Source: UBA8516 sp035455245 (GTDB taxonomy: Archaea > Thermoproteota > Nitrososphaeria > Nitrososphaerales > Nitrosopumilaceae). Taken from it: DNA of 64,000 nt. The stretch spans positions 278,525 to 342,524 of the forward strand of contig DATIFN010000010.1 of NCBI GenBank assembly GCA_035455245.1, given 5' to 3'. This document shows positions 27,020 through 35,039 of the stretch, piece after piece. Made by a program: the position numbers and the translations under genes. The notes under the pieces were generated by a model. That model saw only the letters and a program-made list of their open reading frames with translations. It did not search any database and was not told the origin of the DNA. Positions within the stretch are counted from its first letter, which is position 1, and each line of letters begins with the position of its first letter.

Positions 27020-28126
27020 GTGGTAACACTATTGAATAAAAAAATTCTTGGTGGTGCAATAGCAGCAGGTGTAATAGCTGTTGTTATTGCAATGGTTTTC
27101 TTGCCTGCACAAACTGCTCCAATACAAAAAAATGAAAAACTCGGTTTAAACATAATGACTCCGACAACTACGCCAACTCTTTCTGACCTAAGGGATGCGT
27201 ATGCAGAAGCCGCATCTACAGGGATCGGAAGAAGTAATGTCTATCTTTTCTGGTCCACACTGGAACCACAACAAGGACAATATGATTGGAAAACTCCTGA
27301 TGCACTGATGAGTCTTAACAAACAAAATGATCTTAAAGTAACATTATATTTTTCAATAATTAATAATCGTGTTTTTGGTCCATTCCCAACTTGGATGGGA
27401 GAACCACAACTTGACGACAATCTAAAGGAAAAAACCGTCAAAATTCTTGATGACGTTTTATCAAGATATGGCATCATTGATCACGTGATAATAGGTGGAG
27501 AAATAGATGCATATTTCCGTGAACATGAAAATGACATTACGAAATATGAAAAATTTTTCACGGGGATATATAACGAACTTAAAGAGAAACATCCAAACGT
27601 AAAATTTGGAAACTCATTTTCACTTCATGGTGTGTTAAATCATAATCAGGGAGATCTTGTTGGGAAACTAAACCAAGGAGATTTTATTGCATTTACCTAT
27701 TTTCCAGTGAATGCATTAAATGAAATCGACAAAACCCCAGAAGATGCAGGCAAAAACCTTGAAAAAATCTTAGATTTTGCCGGTAACAAACAGCTTGCCT
27801 TAATGGAAATTAGCTGGAGTACGGCGGAATCAGTTGGGGGAAGCAATGATGGACAAACAAAATTCATGAAAATAGTATATGATTTCTACAGAAAAAATGA
27901 ATCAAAATTTGAGTTTCTAACATGGTACAGAGAATATGACAGATCTGTTGACAGTTGCATGAAAAGTCTAAACCTTGACATTGGTGGAATAAGTTTTGGA
28001 AATGAATTTGTGTTAAAAAATACGGCCGAATACATTTGTTCTGCGGGATTGTTTGACATAGACAAACATCCAAAGCCTGCGTGGGAAGAATTTAAAAAAC
28101 AAGTACAACTCAATCCTAACTCTTAA
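27020..28126 (+). CDS. Secreted or anchored glycoside-hydrolase-like barrel protein
   Basis: A 368-residue protein with an N-terminal membrane anchor (residues 9-29) and a TIM-barrel-like domain. Features of clan A-type hydrolases are RSNVYLFWSTLEPQQGQYDW near the start, a candidate acid/base glutamate in IIGGEIDAYF and a candidate nucleophile glutamate in LALMEISWST. The substrate is unknown; surface glycan or exopolysaccharide is a guess. The start is GTG at 27020, with TTG at 27032 possible. Confidence 0.7.
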   Translation: MVTLLNKKILGGAIAAGVIAVVIAMVFLPAQTAPIQKNEKLGLNIMTPTTTPTLSDLRDAYAEAASTGIGRSNVYLFWSTLEPQQGQYDWKTPDALMSLNKQNDLKVTLYFSIINNRVFGPFPTWMGEPQLDDNLKEKTVKILDDVLSRYGIIDHVIIGGEIDAYFREHENDITKYEKFFTGIYNELKEKHPNVKFGNSFSLHGVLNHNQGDLVGKLNQGDFIAFTYFPVNALNEIDKTPEDAGKNLEKILDFAGNKQLALMEISWSTAESVGGSNDGQTKFMKIVYDFYRKNESKFEFLTWYREYDRSVDSCMKSLNLDIGGISFGNEFVLKNTAEYICSAGLFDIDKHPKPAWEEFKKQVQLNPNS

Positions 28127-28153
28127 TTATTGTATGAAGGAGATTCTGTATAC

Positions 28154-29329
28154 TTGAGATATTCTGTTTTCCTTGTAATATCGTTACTATTTGCAAATTT
28201 TATCCCTGTGTTAGGTGATGATTATGTACCTCCCACAACACAAGAACAACAACTTTACAAAAAATTGGTTGATGAATTTGAAAGACTCAATGTTGAAAAA
28301 AAGGACGTAAGCGAGGTACTCAGCACATTTGATAAACCACTGGTAATTTCTTTTCCCTGTAATTCCACTGATCAAAATGAACTGGTAGTAAGCATTGTGA
28401 AAACAAAATTAGCAAAATTTGACGAAACTCAAACTCAGGAGGGAGTAATCACAGGTGGAACCTATACCTGGAAGTGTACTGTAACAACCACAGAAGGTAA
28501 GATAACTATGGATTGTGACAATGAATTAAAGATAAATTCTAATTATCTATTGCAAGAGGTAGAAAGAGACCCAAGAATAAAAAAAATTGAAAATCAAATA
28601 ATGATTTATCATGAACTTCTACATGGCCAACTAATGATTGACGCTATAACATCATCTGACAAATGGAGAAATGATGCATGTAATAAACCACCAGAAGGAA
28701 AAATAGATTATTCTTATTCTGACAAAATTCATAAAATAATTAATCCACTTCAACAAGAATTTGCAGAGCAACTAGTAGAACAGGCTGAAGGTAAAATGCT
28801 TGTACAAGAAATAACAGTAGGAGAATCGAATTTTGACGGTTCATTTACAAAAAAAGTAGCAAGCTTGAATGATTTTCCTCAATTTAACAATGGAATTAAT
28901 GTTAGTTTACGTGGAACGAATCTTGAAAATACAAAATTCTCCTCACAAAAATCCGATATCATTCTATCTGGAGATCTTGTAAACAAAACAGAATCCGGTA
29001 TTGCCTGGCTTTACATATTTGGTAGTCAAATAGAACAATCTGGTAATCAGTCAGTAGAATCTAAAGTAAGCATTCCAAGTTGGATAAAGAAAAACGCCAG
29101 TTGGTGGGTAGATGGTACAATTAGTAGCTCAGAATTCCTAAAAGGAATTGAATATCTAATACAACGAGGAATAATAGCAGTCCCTCATACTGAAAGACAC
29201 CAAAGTCTGGATAAAATTCCTGATTGGGTAAAACAAACTGCTGCTTTTTGGTCTGAGGGTAAGATCGATGATAAAACATTTGCAGCAGGAATCCAATACT
29301 TGATCTCAGTTGGAATAATTTCTGTTTAG
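28154..29329 (+). CDS. Secreted HExxH (zincin-like) protein with two IPDWV-type repeats
   Basis: A 391-residue exported protein. With the TTG start at 28154 it has a compact signal peptide (MRYSVFLVISLLFANF...VLG); TTG at 28130 would add eight residues. A conserved zinc-protease signature, YHELLHGQ, lies in the middle, with Glu-rich helices after it (QQEFAEQLVEQAEG). The C-terminus carries two modules, IPSWIKKNASWWVDGTI and IPDWVKQTAAFWSEGKI, of the type seen at 16077-17705. A surface metalloprotease is likely but unproven. Confidence 0.7.
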   Translation: MRYSVFLVISLLFANFIPVLGDDYVPPTTQEQQLYKKLVDEFERLNVEKKDVSEVLSTFDKPLVISFPCNSTDQNELVVSIVKTKLAKFDETQTQEGVITGGTYTWKCTVTTTEGKITMDCDNELKINSNYLLQEVERDPRIKKIENQIMIYHELLHGQLMIDAITSSDKWRNDACNKPPEGKIDYSYSDKIHKIINPLQQEFAEQLVEQAEGKMLVQEITVGESNFDGSFTKKVASLNDFPQFNNGINVSLRGTNLENTKFSSQKSDIILSGDLVNKTESGIAWLYIFGSQIEQSGNQSVESKVSIPSWIKKNASWWVDGTISSSEFLKGIEYLIQRGIIAVPHTERHQSLDKIPDWVKQTAAFWSEGKIDDKTFAAGIQYLISVGIISV

Positions 29330-29338
29330 AACAAAAAA

Positions 29339-29412
29339 TGCGGTCGCCGGGATTTGAACCCGGGTAACGGGCTTGGAAGGCCAGTGTACTAACCAAACTA
29401 TACTACGACCGC
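29339..29412 (-). tRNA. tRNA-Gly (UCC)
   Basis: Read on the minus strand this folds as a full cloverleaf: acceptor stem GCGGTCG/CGACCGC, D arm GTAT...GTAC, anticodon loop CTTCCAA (anticodon TCC), variable TTAC, T stem CCGGG/CCCGG with loop TTCAAAT, and discriminator A. The anticodon stem has one U-C mismatch. CCA is not encoded and no intron is seen. 74 bases. Confidence 0.95.
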
Positions 29413-29433
29413 TTAACACTGCCAATCTTTAAC

Positions 29434-30102
29434 CTACATAATAATTCTTTTTTCACATTCATATAGTAGTCGAGAAATCACTACATGAACTTCTAAAGGA
29501 TTTTTGTCAACAGAAACAAGATCATCAATCTTTGTTAATACTTTGTCAGAAAAATGTCCCTTTGAAAATCCACCAACAACAATGCATGAATCGCTTCCAG
29601 CATCCTCTGCAATTTTATCATACGACCTTGTTTGTCCTTTTATAGATAAACCAATCACTTTTTTTGGATCAATCTTATCAACTAAATCGCCAAAAGTCAT
29701 ATCTTTTATCTCAAGCAATTTCTTGCCATTTTGTTCTATTTTTTTATCAGCATATAGTTTTTCAATCAAACCGATAAATCTGTGATAAGATTTTGGTAGA
29801 TGAACATTATCACCAACAAAAATCACTTTATCATCTATGGTATGAACATAGACACGGACCTTCTCTTCAAAATACAAAGGAATAGTGCAACATTCGAGAA
29901 GACAAAAATGAACCAAGTCTGGCCTACCACGTTTAATCTCGTTTTTAATTCCCTTCATTGCCGCAAAATGCCAAGAAACATCTAAAATAACTTTAGAGGG
30001 TTTTTTACCCATTTTTTTACTATATGCAAGTACAGAGTTGTGATTTTGTAATTCCTTGGGAACTAATTCAAGTGCAGACTCGGCAATTATTAATGACAAC
30101 AA
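29434..30102 (-). CDS. nep1: rRNA pseudouridine N1-methyltransferase Nep1 (Emg1)
   Basis: SPOUT-class methyltransferase that modifies a pseudouridine in 16S rRNA and assists small-subunit assembly. The 222-residue protein has the diagnostic block DVSWHFAAMKGIKNEIKRGRPDLVHFCLLE and the C-terminal knot with IVVGGFSKGHFSD. It lies between tRNA-Gly and the divergent RNase P component gene. No anomaly. Confidence 0.93.
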   Translation of the reverse strand: MLSLIIAESALELVPKELQNHNSVLAYSKKMGKKPSKVILDVSWHFAAMKGIKNEIKRGRPDLVHFCLLECCTIPLYFEEKVRVYVHTIDDKVIFVGDNVHLPKSYHRFIGLIEKLYADKKIEQNGKKLLEIKDMTFGDLVDKIDPKKVIGLSIKGQTRSYDKIAEDAGSDSCIVVGGFSKGHFSDKVLTKIDDLVSVDKNPLEVHVVISRLLYECEKRIIM

Positions 30103-30138
30103 GATCGTATTTTAAGGGAAAGACATTATTTAACTTCC

Positions 30139-30447
30139 ATGAAAGTAGCAGTTCGCCAGATTGCACTAGAAAGGATGGAAATCCTAATTCAAAACGCCCT
30201 GTTAAATTCAAGAACTAATCCATCATTAGCACAAAGACAAGCAACACTTGCAAAAAAAATCAGTACCAAATATAGAATAAGAATGCCTTATCATTTGCGA
30301 ATGAATTTTTGTAAAAAATGTAAAAAATTTATTGCTCCAGGAGTTAGTTCAAGAATCCGGTTGGGCAGATCTTCTATAAAATCAATTCGTATAACGTGTG
30401 GATTTTGTAATCACACATACAGAAAAATCATTTCTAAAGCTCAATGA
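30139..30447 (+). CDS. rnp4: Ribonuclease P protein component 4 (Rpp21)
   Basis: Zinc-binding protein subunit of archaeal RNase P, which trims tRNA 5' ends. The 102 residues show the N-terminal helices (ALERMEILIQNALLN...LAQRQATLAKKISTKYRIRMP) and a zinc ribbon (FCKKCKKFIAPG...RITCGFCNHTYRK). TATTTTAA about 27 bases before the ATG indicates a leaderless mRNA. It heads a set with S19e and PDCD5. Confidence 0.93.
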   Translation: MKVAVRQIALERMEILIQNALLNSRTNPSLAQRQATLAKKISTKYRIRMPYHLRMNFCKKCKKFIAPGVSSRIRLGRSSIKSIRITCGFCNHTYRKIISKAQ

Positions 30448-30478
30448 TTTATAAGACGAACTGAAAACTTTCATTTTC

Positions 30479-30931
30479 ATGGCAAAGGCATATGATGTAC
30501 CAGCAGATGTGTTGATTAACAAACTATCAGAGATTCTAAAAAATGAAGAAATCTCAACTCCAAGCTGGATTCCATTTGTTAAAACTGGTGCGCATGCTGA
30601 AAGACCACCACAAAAAAACGATTGGTGGTACACTAGATGTGCATCACTTCTTAGAAAAATCTATCTTCATGGTCCAATAGGTGTAAAAGACCTTAGAGGT
30701 ATGTATGGAGGAGTGAAAGCAGTTGGATATGGTGGAAACCATCACCGAGATGCAGGCGGTGCGATAATTAGAACGGCCATTCACAATCTAGAAAAACTTG
30801 GCTACATTGACAAAGTGGAAGGAAAAGGAAGAACCATCTCACATCAAGGAATGAAAAAAATAGATGGAGTCGCCACAGAAATTTTAAACGAGTTAGTTGT
30901 AAAAAACCCAAATCTTAAGAAATATTCCTAA
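30479..30931 (+). CDS. rps19e: 30S ribosomal protein S19e
   Basis: Archaeal/eukaryotic-type small-subunit protein of 150 residues. The sequence fits the family throughout: VPADVLINKLSEILK, TPSWIPFVKTGAHAERPPQ, WWYTRCASLLRKIYLHGPIGV, GGNHHRDAGGAIIRTAIHNLEKLGYI. ATTTATAAG at 30446-30454 gives the TATA spacing for a leaderless start. The PDCD5 gene follows nine bases after the stop. Confidence 0.97.
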   Translation: MAKAYDVPADVLINKLSEILKNEEISTPSWIPFVKTGAHAERPPQKNDWWYTRCASLLRKIYLHGPIGVKDLRGMYGGVKAVGYGGNHHRDAGGAIIRTAIHNLEKLGYIDKVEGKGRTISHQGMKKIDGVATEILNELVVKNPNLKKYS

Positions 30932-30940
30932 TGTGGTTCT

Positions 30941-31219
30941 ATGAGTAATCCAAACAAAGGCAATGAAAGAGGACCTACCGAGGATGAAGTTAACGTAATG
31001 AAAGAACAAGCATTACGAACTTTACTTGAACCACAAGCAAGACTTAGGTTGAACAACGTGAGGATGGTTAAACCTGAACTTGCCGCGATGGTTGAAAATT
31101 ATCTTATTGGGATGGCATCACAAGGTAAACTCAACACACAAATTTCTGACGATCAACTAAAACAAATCCTACAATCAGTACAACAACCAAAACGTGATTT
31201 CAAAATAAATCGGAAATAA
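30941..31219 (+). CDS. PDCD5-family DNA-binding protein
   Basis: A small helical-bundle protein of 92 residues, conserved from archaea to eukaryotes. Diagnostic parts are EQALRTLLEPQARLRLNNVRMVKPELAAMVENYLI and ISDDQLKQILQSVQ. Archaeal members bind double-stranded DNA; the cellular role is unclear. Pairing with S19e is a common archaeal arrangement. Confidence 0.95.
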   Translation: MSNPNKGNERGPTEDEVNVMKEQALRTLLEPQARLRLNNVRMVKPELAAMVENYLIGMASQGKLNTQISDDQLKQILQSVQQPKRDFKINRK

Positions 31220-31261
31220 ATTAGCGAAAATATATTAGGGGCAAAATAGGCGTCTGTAAAT

Positions 31262-32332
31262 ATGAAGGGAGTAGTCTACGAAGAATATGCCCCCGATGAT
31301 AATTTTAAGCGAATTTTAAAAGTAAAAGATATTTCTGAACCGAAACCAAAACCAGACGAAGTAGTTTTCAAAGTAAAGGCAGCAGCTTTGAATTATAATG
31401 ATATTTGGGGAATGAGAGGACAACCAGTTGCTGTACCATTACCCCATGTTTCAGGTTCTGATGCAGCAGGAGAAGTAATTGGAGTTGGGGAGGATGTCAA
31501 AAATTTCAAAGTTGGTGATAGAGTTGTTTCACACTCAAACATGTCATGCAGAGTTTGTTCTGCATGCACCGATGGACGAGAATTTGATTGTAATAAACGA
31601 ACTATTTGGGGATTTCAAACAGGTCCGACATGGGGAGGTTTTTCTGAAATCACTCATTTACCAGAGGTAAATGTTTCAAAGATTCCAGAAGGAGTAAGTT
31701 TTGACGAAGCAGCAGCTGCCTCAATGACTCTACTCACATCTTGGCACATGCTAGTTGGCAGAGCAAAAATACGACCAGGGCAAACTGTACTAATCATGGG
31801 TGGTGGTTCTGGTGTCGGAAGTTTTGGTATCCAAATTGCAAAACTTTACAATTGTACAGTAATTTCAACGGCAAGTCCTGATAAACTAGACAAGTTAAAA
31901 GAACTTGGTGCTGATTATGCAGTAGATCATAGGAAAGAAGATTGGGGCAAAGAAGTCTTTAAGATTACAAAAGAAATTAGTGCTAAAACTGGCGTAACTC
32001 CTGGAATTGATGTTTCCTTTGATCATATTGGACAAACACACTGGAACCAGCAGCTTACCTTGTTAAAGTACGGAGGTACACTAGTTTCATGTGGTGCTAC
32101 AACTGGATATGACGCAAAAACTGATCTAAGACACATCTTCTTCAAAGGAACAAACATACTAGGTTCTACCCAAGGAACAAAAGCTGAATTAGATCAAGGA
32201 TTGTACTGGATGGGTAAAGGCAAGATAAAAGCAGTAATTGACTCAGTGTATTCATTTGAACAAGCTGCTGAAGCACATACAAAGATGCTAACTGGCAAAG
32301 GCCTATTTGGTAAAATCTTAATGAAACCCTAA
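31262..32332 (+). CDS. Zinc-type medium-chain reductase (acryloyl/crotonyl-CoA reductase-like)
   Basis: A 356-residue NAD(P)-dependent medium-chain dehydrogenase/reductase. It has the GroES-like domain (NYNDIWGMRGQ, VSGSDAAGEVIGVGEDVKNFKVGDRVV), four structural-zinc cysteines (SCRVCSACTDGREFDC) and the nucleotide fold GGGSGVGSFGIQIAK. Its overall layout is close to crotonyl-CoA and acryloyl-CoA reductases. With the CitE-like gene 14 bases downstream it suggests CoA-ester metabolism, perhaps a reductive step of the 3-hydroxypropionate/4-hydroxybutyrate cycle. Substrate assignment is inference. Confidence 0.82.
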   Translation: MKGVVYEEYAPDDNFKRILKVKDISEPKPKPDEVVFKVKAAALNYNDIWGMRGQPVAVPLPHVSGSDAAGEVIGVGEDVKNFKVGDRVVSHSNMSCRVCSACTDGREFDCNKRTIWGFQTGPTWGGFSEITHLPEVNVSKIPEGVSFDEAAAASMTLLTSWHMLVGRAKIRPGQTVLIMGGGSGVGSFGIQIAKLYNCTVISTASPDKLDKLKELGADYAVDHRKEDWGKEVFKITKEISAKTGVTPGIDVSFDHIGQTHWNQQLTLLKYGGTLVSCGATTGYDAKTDLRHIFFKGTNILGSTQGTKAELDQGLYWMGKGKIKAVIDSVYSFEQAAEAHTKMLTGKGLFGKILMKP

Positions 32333-32346
32333 GTGTAGTCTACCTC

Positions 32347-33207
32347 ATGGCTAGACTCTTGCGCAGCCTTATTTTTGTTCCAGGAAATAATCCAAGATTC
32401 TTAGAAAAAGCAAAGACGCTATTTGGAGATATAGTGTGTTTTGATTTGGAAGATTCTGTACCAATGAATGAAAAAGATTCTGCTAGGAATTTAATTAAAG
32501 AAGCCCTGACAAAACGCTCTGAATACAAAGCTGAACTATTTGTGAGAACAAATTCACCACTTTCTGGGTTAATTCCTGATGATTTACGCCAAATAGTTCG
32601 GAAAGGAATTGATGGTATAGTTATTCCAAAAGTGAATAATGTAAAAGAATTTAAAAAAATAGAAAAACTTCTCATAACTTTGGAAAAAAAGCGCAAACTA
32701 AAACCAATTGAATTAATCCCATCAATAGAATCTGCTGAGGGGGTAGTAAATGCGTACAATATTGCATCATCAAGTAAGAGAATATCCGCATTGGTGTTTG
32801 GGGTATTTGATCTTTTAAATGATATGGGTATAGAATATACAAAACAACCAGATGGCGCAAAATATGCAAGAGCCAAAATTCCACTAGATGCAAAAGCAGC
32901 TGGAAAATATGCAATAGATGCTATCTGGCAGGATCTAAATGATGAAGAGGGTTTTGAAAAAGATTGTATAACTGGAAGAGATCTTGGTTATGTAGGAAAG
33001 AGCATTATTCATCCAAATCAGATATCTGTCACCCATAGAATATTTCATCCAACTAAAAATGAAATAGAATGGGCAGAGAAGGTATGCCAAGCCTATATAG
33101 AGTCAACAAAGAAAAACAAGGGCGCAACAGTAGTAGAAGGCAAAATGATTGATGAGGTCCATTTTAAGCGAGCAAAGGCACTTTTGGATTCAGCAAGAAA
33201 CAACTAG
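32347..33207 (+). CDS. CitE/HpcH-type CoA-ester lyase
   Basis: A 286-residue barrel enzyme of the citrate lyase beta family. Typical elements are RSLIFVPGNNPRFLEKA, CFDLEDSVP (metal ligands), a later ELIPSIESAEGVVNA and GKSIIHPNQI. Members cleave citramalyl-, malyl- or related CoA esters; which one cannot be told here. It probably shares a transcript with the reductase upstream. Confidence 0.88.
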   Translation: MARLLRSLIFVPGNNPRFLEKAKTLFGDIVCFDLEDSVPMNEKDSARNLIKEALTKRSEYKAELFVRTNSPLSGLIPDDLRQIVRKGIDGIVIPKVNNVKEFKKIEKLLITLEKKRKLKPIELIPSIESAEGVVNAYNIASSSKRISALVFGVFDLLNDMGIEYTKQPDGAKYARAKIPLDAKAAGKYAIDAIWQDLNDEEGFEKDCITGRDLGYVGKSIIHPNQISVTHRIFHPTKNEIEWAEKVCQAYIESTKKNKGATVVEGKMIDEVHFKRAKALLDSARNN

Positions 33208-33250
33208 AGCAAATTTAGGCACGAAATTAGCAAATCAACAAAATAAGTAA

Positions 33251-33257
33251 TTTATAA
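33251..33257 (+). promoter_or_regulatory. TATA box of the riboflavin synthase gene
   Basis: TTTATAA lies 22-28 bases before the GTG start at 33279, the spacing for a leaderless archaeal mRNA. No Shine-Dalgarno-like sequence precedes the GTG, which supports the leaderless reading. Confidence 0.55.
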
Positions 33258-33278
33258 GCTTTAGAATAATTTTATCAA

Positions 33279-33872
33279 GTGTTTACAGGAATAGTAGAAG
33301 GTCTTGGAGTAATAACCCAATTTGAGAAGAAAACAAATACTCGAAGTGCTGCAAAAATGAAAGTAGACCTGGGCAATCTTGCAAAAGGACTCAAAGCCGG
33401 TCACAGTGTTGCGATAAACGGAGTCTGTCTTACCGTAACAAAAATTTCTAAGAATAATGCAGAATTTGAAATGATTGGAGAAACTATGCGAAAAACTGAT
33501 CTTGGAAAACTAGGATCCGGTGATAAAGTAAACATAGAACGTAGCTTGAAGGTTGGTGATAGAATGGAAGGTCATTTCGTTCTAGGACACATTGATGGTA
33601 CTGGAAAAATAATAAACATAGAAAGATTACCAAAAGAAATTAAACTCTGGATCGAACTTTCAAATAATCTAATAAAATATGTTGTTGAAAAAGGATCAAT
33701 TGCAATTGATGGAATAAGCTTAACAGTAGTTGATCTAATAAAAAATAAATTTTCTGTATGTATCATACCGCATACAATGAAAATTACAAATCTTAATTCT
33801 AAAAAAATTGGTGACAAAGTTAATATTGAAACTGACATACTTGGAAAATATACAACTGCAAAAAGAAGGTAA
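33279..33872 (+). CDS. ribE: Riboflavin synthase, bacterial-type alpha chain
   Basis: Converts two 6,7-dimethyl-8-ribityllumazine molecules to riboflavin plus a pyrimidine. The 197 residues form two lumazine-binding barrels; landmarks are FTGIVEGLGVI, AGHSVAINGVCLTVT, MEGHFVLGHIDGTG and GSIAIDGISLTVVD. This is the bacterial trimeric type, not the lumazine-synthase-like enzyme of methanogens, so an old transfer or replacement is implied. The start is GTG. It opens the riboflavin region. Confidence 0.95.
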   Translation: MFTGIVEGLGVITQFEKKTNTRSAAKMKVDLGNLAKGLKAGHSVAINGVCLTVTKISKNNAEFEMIGETMRKTDLGKLGSGDKVNIERSLKVGDRMEGHFVLGHIDGTGKIINIERLPKEIKLWIELSNNLIKYVVEKGSIAIDGISLTVVDLIKNKFSVCIIPHTMKITNLNSKKIGDKVNIETDILGKYTTAKRR

Positions 33873-33875
33873 TCT

Positions 33876-33909
33876 ACCACTTTTGTAGTAACAACCACTT
33901 TTGTAGTAA
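33876..33909. promoter_or_regulatory. Tandem 16-base repeats before ribB, probable operator
   Basis: ACCACTTTTGTAGTAA occurs exactly at 33876-33891 and 33894-33909, 18 bases apart. They lie immediately upstream of the ribB TATA-like element (CTTTATAA at 33911-33918, about 27 bases before the ATG). The first copy also contains a short dyad (CTAC...GTAG). Position and regular spacing suggest binding of a dimeric regulator; RbkR-type regulators control riboflavin genes in many archaea. Confidence 0.6.
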
Positions 33910-33942
33910 TCTTTATAATAACTAAACGACTATTTTCATTAA

Positions 33943-34623
33943 ATGTCTTTGAATGATGCAATCTCCTCATTGAAAAGAGGCGAATTTATTCTACTTCATG
34001 ATGCCGGAAAACGTGAAAATGAAGTAGATATGGTAGTTGCAGCAGAATTTGTTACTCCTGCACACATTGCAAGAATGCGTCAGCACGCAGGAGGACTGGT
34101 TTGTCTTTCAATAAACCACTCATTTGCTCAAAACTTGGGATTGCACTACATGCATGATATTCTTTCTAATTCATTAGAAGTTGATAATGAATCTAAAAAA
34201 ATGATTATTGGGAAAGCACCATATGGAGATCAACCATCCTTTTCAATTTCAATAAATCATTCCCAGACTTATACTGGAATAACGGATAGAGACAGATCAC
34301 TAACAATTAAAGAAATGGCAAGTCTTTACAAAAATCCAAATGAAAATAAAAAACAAGAATTCGTATCATCATTTAAAACTCCAGGACATGTACCTGTATT
34401 GATAGCAAAAAATGGATTACTGTCAAATAGATTGGGTCACACAGAAATGTCAATTTATTTAATGGAACTCTCAAAATTATCTCCCTTAGCAGCAATTTGC
34501 GAAATGCTAGATTCAGAATCGTATGCTGCACTTTCAGTTGACAAGGCAAAAAAATATGCTAATGAAAACGCAATTCCATTTCTAGAAGGCAAAGAACTTT
34601 TAGAATTCTCTAGGGTGCATTAA
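33943..34623 (+). CDS. ribB: 3,4-dihydroxy-2-butanone 4-phosphate synthase
   Basis: Makes the four-carbon precursor of the lumazine ring from ribulose 5-phosphate. The 226-residue protein has the family blocks LKRGEFILLHDAGKRENEVDMVVAAEFVTPAHIARMRQHAGGLVCLS, YTGITDRDRSLTI, PGHVPVLIA and GHTEMSIYLMELSKLSPLAAICEM. RibB alone is present, with no GTP cyclohydrolase II fusion, as expected for the archaeal route. Its promoter is preceded by the tandem repeats. Confidence 0.96.
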   Translation: MSLNDAISSLKRGEFILLHDAGKRENEVDMVVAAEFVTPAHIARMRQHAGGLVCLSINHSFAQNLGLHYMHDILSNSLEVDNESKKMIIGKAPYGDQPSFSISINHSQTYTGITDRDRSLTIKEMASLYKNPNENKKQEFVSSFKTPGHVPVLIAKNGLLSNRLGHTEMSIYLMELSKLSPLAAICEMLDSESYAALSVDKAKKYANENAIPFLEGKELLEFSRVH

Positions 34624-34625
34624 TT

Positions 34626-35039
34626 TTGAATATTGCAATTGTAACCGCGGAGTTCAATCAAGAAGTTACTTCAAAAATGTTTGACGTGGCACTTGAAAAA
34701 GCAAAAAGTCTTAAACTTAACATTAAATTCACATGTAAAGTTCCTGGTGTGTTTGACATGCCAATTGTAATTGATACATTATTACAAAAAAAAAATATTG
34801 ATGCTGTCGTGACACTTGGTGCTGTAATAAAAGGAGAGACAAAACATGACGAACTAATTGCAAACGTAGTTGCCAAATCTCTAATAGAACTTTCTTTAAA
34901 ATACAAAAAACCAGTGACTCTAGGTATCACAGGCCCAGGCATGACAGAAAGACAGGCGCAGGCAAGAATAAGATCCGTGGCAGAAAGAGCGGTGGTTGCT
35001 GCAGAAAAGCTATCAAATCAGCTGATGAGTATAAGATGA
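34626..35039 (+). CDS. ribH: 6,7-dimethyl-8-ribityllumazine synthase
   Basis: Joins the butanone phosphate to the ribityl-pyrimidine to form lumazine. It is 137 residues, as usual. It has IAIVTAEFNQEVTSKM, the substrate loop PGVFDMPIVIDTL, GAVIKGETKHDELIANVVA and the catalytic histidine in GETKHDE. The start is TTG two bases after the ribB stop. The next gene overlaps in an ATGA. Confidence 0.95.
   Translation: MNIAIVTAEFNQEVTSKMFDVALEKAKSLKLNIKFTCKVPGVFDMPIVIDTLLQKKNIDAVVTLGAVIKGETKHDELIANVVAKSLIELSLKYKKPVTLGITGPGMTERQAQARIRSVAERAVVAAEKLSNQLMSIR

Noticed and set aside
29339..29412. An integrated element beside tRNA-Gly
   Set aside because: No integrase, attachment-site repeat or compositional break is seen next to the tRNA; the neighbours are ordinary chromosomal genes.
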